Of a DNA stretch of 15,500 bases, positions 11,596 through 15,500 are shown in pieces (the stretch's first letter is position 1; the number at the start of each line of letters is the position of its first letter). The position numbers were made by a program, and so were the translations under genes. The notes under the pieces are model-generated. The model was not told the DNA's origin and made no database searches. It worked only from the letters and a program-made list of their open reading frames with translations. Source of the DNA: Desulfobacterales bacterium (lineage in GTDB: Bacteria > Desulfobacterota > Desulfobacteria > Desulfobacterales > 4be13). The stretch spans positions 1 through 15,500 of the forward strand of contig JAOZRQ010000108.1 in the NCBI GenBank assembly GCA_029940115.1. Direction: 5' to 3'.

Positions 11596-13080
11596 ATGAA
11601 AAAAATAACCTACGTTTTGATCCCGACTTTATGTGTGCTGGCAGTCTCCTTGTTGGCGTTTCTGTCCATGCGGGATGAGGTGCCGGTCTCTGCGCCGGCG
11701 GAGGCTCTGGAGACGCCTGCCCCGGTGGTGACTCAGGAACGGGTCTGCCTCGACTGCCACAGATATCCGAATGTGAACACGAATGAGGGCGTATTGACTT
11801 CCCAAGCGCAATGCTATGAATGCCATCTTGAGAAAAAGAGATCCCTGAGAAAGATGGACAAGAGAACGCTCTCCCTTCAGGTGACACCCGACACATTCGA
11901 CAAAAATCCTCACCAATATGTGGCCTGCATCCAATGCCATACCGATGTGGCCCGTTCTCCGCACAAAACCGTTGCCGGCGCACAATGCAGGAGCTGCCAC
12001 GGCGTTCATGGCGAGGGGACAGCCCATGATCCGCATCTGCGGGTCGCGTGTCAGGCATGTCATCGCAAATCCGAATTTGTGAGGCTGGATCCCGAGGATC
12101 ACCAAATCAAGCTGGCGCACACGGATGACAAGGGCCAAGCCGTCGCACTGACGGATCATGCACTGCCGGATGATGTGCAGGAGGAGAAGGCCTGTCAGAA
12201 ATGTCATAACACTGGGAACAAGGTCGGCGCACCCGTGGCGGTTCTTCCTTCCAAGAGCTTTCTCTGCATCATCTGCCATAACGCGCCGTTGGCCATGGGG
12301 CATTTCATCTTCTGGATCGCCCTTCTCGTCTTCATTTTCGGGATGTTTGTCATGCTCCGTTTCTGGTTCCAAGGAAGTGTTCAAGGTGAGGAGGAGTCTA
12401 TGCACCGGAAGATCGTGTTGAGTTCCGAGGCGGTATGGGAGACCCTCTTCTCTCGAAAGATCCTTCATATCCTCAAGGTATTTTTCTTTGATATCCTCCT
12501 TCAGCGCAGAATCCTCAAGGAGAGCGTGGGGCGGTGGTCCATGCACTCCCTGATCTATGTCGCGATCCTGTTCCGCTTTCTCTTGAGCTTCTTTGGATTC
12601 CTGCACTTCAGCCTGAATCCTGAGAGCAGCTGGGCATTGGCGTTGCTTGATAAGAATCATGGGTTTACCGCTTTCATCTATGATCTGCTGGGACTTTTCA
12701 TTCTCGCCGGCATCGCCTGGGTGATGATTCAGCGGTTCATTCTCAAGCCGGTCCATGTGAAGACGGAGATTGAGGACAATGTCACTGTGGCACTCGTCGC
12801 CATCCTGATCCTGCTCGGATTCGGACTTGAGGGGATGCGGATCGAGATCACGAATATCCCGCCTGACATGGCGGCCTATTCCTTTGTCGGCTATCCGATC
12901 GCTTATCTGCTCTCCCTCTCCCAGTGGGACTGGGCCGGGCTTTACGCATATGTCTGGTACGCCCATGCCTTGGCGGCCGCGACCTTTGTGGCGTACCTGC
13001 CCTATGGCAAGCTCAGGCATGTCTTCAATGTGCCGCTCACTTATTTTCTGGAGGAGATCGCAGGAGAGAAGAGACGCTGA
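11596..13080 (+). CDS. Heptaheme cytochrome c fused to a NarI-like membrane cytochrome b domain
   Basis: The product has 494 residues. The N-terminus (ITYVLIPTLCVLAVSLLAFL) is a signal anchor. Seven CxxCH sites follow at 51-55, 73-77, 111-115, 131-135, 152-156, 200-204 and 224-228. A membrane helix at 236-256 leads into a multi-helix domain (helices about 312-335, 357-378, 398-413, 424-442 and 452-470). It contains FFFDILLQRRILKES and RWSMHSLIYVAILFRF, of the type seen in NarI/HdrE/DsrM-like membrane b-subunits. H317, H337, H457 and H475 are candidate heme-b ligands. One polypeptide therefore joins periplasmic c-hemes to a quinone-reactive b-type domain. ATG 11596 is chosen because the signal sequence starts there; GAGG at 11580-11583 is a weak ribosome site. 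It probably works with the two cytochromes upstream, despite the inserted palindromic element. Confidence 0.87.
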   Translation: MKKITYVLIPTLCVLAVSLLAFLSMRDEVPVSAPAEALETPAPVVTQERVCLDCHRYPNVNTNEGVLTSQAQCYECHLEKKRSLRKMDKRTLSLQVTPDTFDKNPHQYVACIQCHTDVARSPHKTVAGAQCRSCHGVHGEGTAHDPHLRVACQACHRKSEFVRLDPEDHQIKLAHTDDKGQAVALTDHALPDDVQEEKACQKCHNTGNKVGAPVAVLPSKSFLCIICHNAPLAMGHFIFWIALLVFIFGMFVMLRFWFQGSVQGEEESMHRKIVLSSEAVWETLFSRKILHILKVFFFDILLQRRILKESVGRWSMHSLIYVAILFRFLLSFFGFLHFSLNPESSWALALLDKNHGFTAFIYDLLGLFILAGIAWVMIQRFILKPVHVKTEIEDNVTVALVAILILLGFGLEGMRIEITNIPPDMAAYSFVGYPIAYLLSLSQWDWAGLYAYVWYAHALAAATFVAYLPYGKLRHVFNVPLTYFLEEIAGEKRR

Positions 13081-13104
13081 ACCAATTTCTCGAATCCAAA
13101 ACCT

Positions 13105-13177
13105 GTCATTCCGGGCATGAGACTGCCTTTTGGATCACTGACCTTGAACGAGGATTCCGTCTCATGACCCGGAATCC
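13105..13177. repeat. REP-like palindrome
   Basis: GTCATTCCGGGCATGAGAC (13105-13123) and GTCTCATGACCCGGAATCC (13159-13177) are reverse complements except for one inserted base and the outermost positions, around a 35-nt loop. The right arm is repeated exactly at 5186-5202, so this is a dispersed family. It lies 24 bp after the heptaheme stop and could act as a terminator or transcript stabiliser. Confidence 0.75.
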
Positions 13178-13244
13178 ATATGATAGGTTAAGATAATGCT
13201 TGTCCGAGGTTTCTTTTGGACATGACTTGACTGCCAAGGCTTTC

Positions 13245-13390
13245 ACATAAAGCTGATTATAACGCTTTTTGGGGAGGCCCCCTGCCCGATGTCGGGCAGG
13301 GGGCATGGACACACATGTGGGTGTGCCCGTAACAGGCGGGGGCATGGGCACGGGCGGGCTCCCCTGAATCCGTTATAATCAGACATAAAG
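13245..13390. mobile_element. 130-bp MITE with 8-bp target-site duplication
   Basis: The element spans 13253-13382 and is bounded by perfect 12-bp terminal inverted repeats, CTGATTATAACG and CGTTATAATCAG. On each side lies the same 8-bp word, ACATAAAG (13245-13252 and 13383-13390), the mark of a transposase-made insertion. Inside are a 12-bp perfect stem (GCCCCCTGCCCG 13277-13288 with 13293-13304, loop ATGT) and further G/C-rich stems. It has no coding capacity. The right duplication forms part of the Shine-Dalgarno of the gene at 13400, and the right terminal repeat carries TATAAT at 13374-13379 pointing toward that gene; no matching -35 is visible. Confidence 0.92.
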
Positions 13391-13399
13391 GATGGAGAT

Positions 13400-14431
13400 A
13401 TGAACATTTTTCTACAAGTAACGGGCGGAATTTTCCTTTTCATCGTGGCGGTCGCCTTTGTGGCGGCCCTCTATTTCAAATTCAAGTGGAAGAAGCTGAA
13501 GGAGCAGTTCTCTTTCTCGGAAAAATCAACGCCATCCCATATTCATCTCATCCCTGATGAGGCACCTGACTGGCTCAAAGAAAACGCTACGAACAGGGCC
13601 ATATCCGCATTTCACTCGTTTGAATTCACCGATGTGGGTGCCTTCAGAATCAAAGAGATGCCGATGCTGAACTTGTTCGGTCTTATTCAACCGCAGGAGC
13701 AGATGATGGCGGTGGTTTATAAGCATGAATCTGTCGGCGTATGGGCTGACATCGCTGTGATGTATGAAAATGGAGAGGAGTTTACCGTGAGCAACGCACC
13801 CATGGGGCAGGAGCTGGATACCCGGCCCAATGTCCGTAAGCTCTTTGACAAAACATGGGATGAGCTTCAACTCTTCAAGACAGCGATAGAGGAGAGAGGG
13901 TCGGGTCCGTACAAATCCCCTTCTGCGGAAGAGTTTCCAAGGGTCTTTGAGGAGAGCTACGCGAGGGACATGACATGGCGAAACCGCCGCGGCGGTCCCA
14001 CGAAAGAGGAGATCCGCCGGGTGGCCGAGAATATGGATATCGACTTCGATGAAGACCAGATTGACGAGGCTCATGCAAAGACGATGGAGAGCACCATGGA
14101 CCAACTGAATGACGAGTGCATTCAGCAATTTGTGGAGACAACCCCCATGCCCGTCTCCGAATGGGAGAGTATCAGGGATGACATCTTCACCATCCATGAA
14201 AAGATCCCGCCGCATATGCTTCTGGAATATCTCGACTCGTATATCGGGTTTTCGGAAGAACAGATGGATGACATGGAATCGCTGACTGATCCGGACATGC
14301 CGATTTTTGAATTGTTTCAGCGAATCAATGAAATCTTGCCGGACGAGTTGAAATTGAGGAAGGTGGGGGAAGTCTCCGAACCGGTCAGGGGGGAGATTTA
14401 TGCGGGGCTTGCTGATAAGTTCGATTCATAG
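13400..14431 (+). CDS. Membrane-anchored protein of unknown function
   Basis: The 343-residue product is not a family I recognise. It has one N-terminal membrane helix (about 5-27, FLQVTGGIFLFIVAVAFVAA), then a basic FKWKK stretch and a soluble acidic domain. The region 60-170 contains alternating strands (VGAFRIKEMPMLNLFGL, MMAVVYKHESVGVWADIAVMY), suggesting a small alpha/beta domain. After a charged linker (WRNRRGGPTKEEIRR) the C-terminal third is helical and acidic. There is a single cysteine and no heme or Fe-S motif. ATG 13400 is preceded by AAAGGA (13387-13392), which includes the right target duplication of the MITE. The insertion probably cut the gene off from any promoter upstream of 13245. 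It converges on the DUF29 gene across a strong palindrome. Confidence 0.75.
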   Translation: MNIFLQVTGGIFLFIVAVAFVAALYFKFKWKKLKEQFSFSEKSTPSHIHLIPDEAPDWLKENATNRAISAFHSFEFTDVGAFRIKEMPMLNLFGLIQPQEQMMAVVYKHESVGVWADIAVMYENGEEFTVSNAPMGQELDTRPNVRKLFDKTWDELQLFKTAIEERGSGPYKSPSAEEFPRVFEESYARDMTWRNRRGGPTKEEIRRVAENMDIDFDEDQIDEAHAKTMESTMDQLNDECIQQFVETTPMPVSEWESIRDDIFTIHEKIPPHMLLEYLDSYIGFSEEQMDDMESLTDPDMPIFELFQRINEILPDELKLRKVGEVSEPVRGEIYAGLADKFDS

Positions 14432-14438
14432 ACTTTCC

Positions 14439-14502
14439 AAAGAAACCCGGCTTTTTCTGGCGGTTGGGAATCGGCCCCTTCGGTAAAAAGCCGGGTTTCT
14501 TT
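14439..14502. terminator. Bidirectional terminator-like palindrome between convergent genes
   Basis: Perfect 18-bp arms, AAAGAAACCCGGCTTTTT (14439-14456) and its reverse complement (14485-14502), enclose a 28-nt loop. T-rich tails exist on both strands. It lies 7 bp after the + strand gene and 49 bp after the end of the - strand DUF29 gene, the right place for a shared terminator. A 16-bp copy of its arm recurs at 15480-15495. Confidence 0.85.
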
Positions 14503-14551
14503 ATGGAAATTTTGATGCATCGGACTGATCTGATTTCATGTTTTTTCGGCT

Positions 14552-14986
14552 TCACTCCTTTGCTTTCAAAAGACACTCCCTCTCAAACACCTCCTCCCAC
14601 GACAACTCGGTGACAGAGGATGACCGATTCATCTCCCCCTCGGCGTCGCGCGTGGCAGATCGGAAGCATTTGTCCCACATCCCTTGGATGACCGAGTCCG
14701 TCAGGCTCGGGGTCTCGTCTTGGATGTCCTCGATCTCCTCCCTTGCGTTGCAAATCGTGGAGACCCAACTCCGCGAGCGTCTCTCCGGCTGGACCTCCCA
14801 TTTGATGACATGCGTCATCAGCCGGATGAGCTGGCTTTTCAATGCCCGTTTCTCTGATCGTCCCAATGCGTCAATCAGCTCCCTGATGCCGGCAAGCGAA
14901 TCCTCCGTGTTGCCCTTCAGCAACTCCCTCTCCACCGCCACGGCCGTCTGATAGTGTGATGTTGTGGATAGTCTTTGCCATTCCAT
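14552..14986 (-). CDS. DUF29 family protein
   Basis: The 144-residue product matches the DUF29 pattern: GRSEKRALKSQL at 42-53, a THVIKWEVQPERRSRSW segment at 58-74 and an acidic helix leading to TPSL at 92-95. DUF29 proteins are small, helical and of unknown function, often present in many copies and near mobile elements. The start is ATG at 14986-14984 on the minus strand, with a modest AGGG about 7 nt upstream. The frame stays open further 5' only through a repeated segment (15032-15140), which I exclude. The N-terminus is slightly shorter or altered relative to typical members: the usual aromatic D/E-F-Y-x-W opening is reduced to HYQTAVAVERELL. Confidence 0.82.
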   Translation of the reverse strand: MEWQRLSTTSHYQTAVAVERELLKGNTEDSLAGIRELIDALGRSEKRALKSQLIRLMTHVIKWEVQPERRSRSWVSTICNAREEIEDIQDETPSLTDSVIQGMWDKCFRSATRDAEGEMNRSSSVTELSWEEVFERECLLKAKE

Positions 14987-15031
14987 AATACGCCCTGTTC
15001 GTGCCCGACCCGTGCATGAACATGAAATGCG

Positions 15032-15140
15032 CCCGACGCTCTTGGCAGGCAACGGCACGGGCTGAGACTGCCAACTTTGAAGCCAAAACTGGAAGGAGAT
15101 GTTCCCGACGCTCCTAGCAGGCAACGGCACGGGCTGAGAC
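15032..15140. repeat. 37-bp direct repeat, two copies 72 bp apart
   Basis: Bases 15032-15068 and 15104-15140 are the same 37-bp sequence (CCCGACGCT...GGGCTGAGAC) with two differences, in the CTCTTGG/CTCCTAG part. A third partial relative (TGCCCGACCCGTGC) lies near 15002. The copies precede the DUF29 start on the minus strand and could be part of its 5' leader or remnants of repeated coding sequence. Confidence 0.85.
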
Positions 15141-15178
15141 CGGACACGGCTCCATCAATAAGGTACAGATTATTCCTG

Positions 15179-15207
15179 ATCATGGGTGTTAATGTCCATG
15201 ATTTTTT
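15179..15207 (+). terminator. Weak intrinsic-terminator-like hairpin
   Basis: ATCATGG (15179-15185) pairs with CCATGAT (15196-15202) around a 10-nt loop and is followed by five further T residues (15203-15207). The stem is A/T-containing and only 7 bp, and no + strand gene precedes it, so its role is doubtful. Confidence 0.35.
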
Positions 15208-15465
15208 CCAGCCATCTTTGTCAACCATTACAAACTACTTTTCCCGGTTTCAGCCTTCAGCGATCAGGTTTCCATGACTGCCAGAAATCAATTTTCTCTG
15301 TTACTTACCCCTGAAATTTCATAAAGTCAACTGTTTTTTCATGAGATTTGTTTGATCTTCGTTTGGGCCCGGGTTGACAAATCCAGGCCTGTTGCCGGGA
15401 GCAGAGAGTGAGTGGCCGAAACGAGGATCAAAGCCCATCCTTATATCTGTGTACAGGACAAAAAA

Positions 15466-15500
15466 TTGGGAATGGGCGAGAAACCCGGCTTTTTCCCAAA
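15466..15500. repeat. Second copy of the GAAACCCGGCTTTTT palindrome family, cut by the window end
   Basis: GAAACCCGGCTTTTTC (15480-15495) equals 14442-14457, and the preceding TTGGGAATGGGC resembles TTGGGAATCGGC in the loop of the first copy. TTGGGAA (15466-15472) can also pair with TTCCCAA (15493-15499). The element is likely a dispersed terminator-like repeat continuing beyond base 15500. Confidence 0.65.

Larger units (their letters stand above)
13081..13399. other. Intergenic region made of two mobile or palindromic repeats
   Basis: No gene is supported. The region consists of a REP-like palindrome (13105-13177), about 65 bp of plain sequence, and a short transposable-element-like insertion flanked by target duplications (13245-13390). 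It ends at the Shine-Dalgarno of the next gene. Confidence 0.7.
14987..15500. other. Intergenic region upstream of the DUF29 gene
   Basis: No supported gene on either strand. The region holds a 37-bp direct repeat (15032-15140), a small terminator-like hairpin (15179-15207), about 200 bp of A/T-rich plain sequence (about 15210-15365), and another copy of the GAAACCCGGCTTTTT repeat running out of the window. TTGACA at 15374-15379 has no -10 partner at normal spacing. Confidence 0.6.

Noticed and set aside
14987..15130. 5' extension of the DUF29 gene through the 37-bp repeats
   Set aside because: All three minus-strand frames are open over parts of this stretch, and the family-like sequence begins only after Met at 14986.
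15374..15379. TTGACA as a sigma-70 -35 box
   Set aside because: No acceptable -10 sequence lies 16-18 bp downstream, and no + strand gene starts nearby within the window.

Overview
The window looks like an accessory chromosomal region of an anaerobic, cobalamin-using and cytochrome-rich bacterium, most likely a Desulfobacterota (deltaproteobacterial) lineage. The grounds are a two-subunit acyl-CoA mutase, a hydantoinase/acetone-carboxylase-type protein, an AOR-family protein with its ferredoxin, several multiheme c-type cytochromes, and intergenic spaces filled with short tandem repeats and palindromic elements. The assignment is inference from gene content; there is no rRNA or other phylogenetic marker here. 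I saw no tRNA, rRNA or CRISPR array.

Layout. Bases 1-357 hold no convincing gene, only small direct and inverted repeats. Bases 358-6957 carry five co-directional genes: a B12-binding mutase subunit, a mutase catalytic subunit with an MCM-like carboxylate site but a rewritten active-site loop, a HyuA-type ASKHA ATPase with no HyuB partner, a two-cluster ferredoxin, and a compact AOR-like protein that has lost most of its cluster cysteines. Bases 7109-9598 carry an SMC/OLD-type AAA ATPase, a 25-codon remnant of an overlapping partner, and a BPL_N-type amidotransferase-fold protein. Bases 9695-13080 encode a three-gene membrane redox module: a hexaheme cytochrome c with a C-terminal anchor, a four-helix cytochrome b, and a heptaheme cytochrome c fused to a NarI-like membrane domain. 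A membrane-anchored protein of unknown function (13400-14431) follows, converging on a minus-strand DUF29 gene (14552-14986). The remainder is repeats.

Repeats are a striking part of the window. Three short tandem arrays touch genes: GTTYAM x26 separates the two mutase subunit genes, CACGMMT x14 lies in frame inside hyuA, and ATGCTTG x8 supplies the last codons and stop of the BPL_N gene. There are also (TTAACCC)3, a 19-bp triplet repeat, a three-copy 20-bp module that can form alternative hairpins, a palindromic element of about 324 bp, REP-like palindromes, and a 130-bp non-coding element with 12-bp perfect terminal inverted repeats and perfect 8-bp target duplications.

Working model (inference). 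The 358-6957 genes may form an anaerobic acyl-CoA rearrangement/activation pathway. The mutase would act on a carboxylated acyl-CoA, the HyuA-like ATPase would drive an ATP-dependent activation, and the ferredoxin plus AOR-like protein would provide redox chemistry or a scaffold. The downstream cytochrome module could pass electrons between the quinone pool and periplasmic heme chains. The substrate cannot be read from the sequence.
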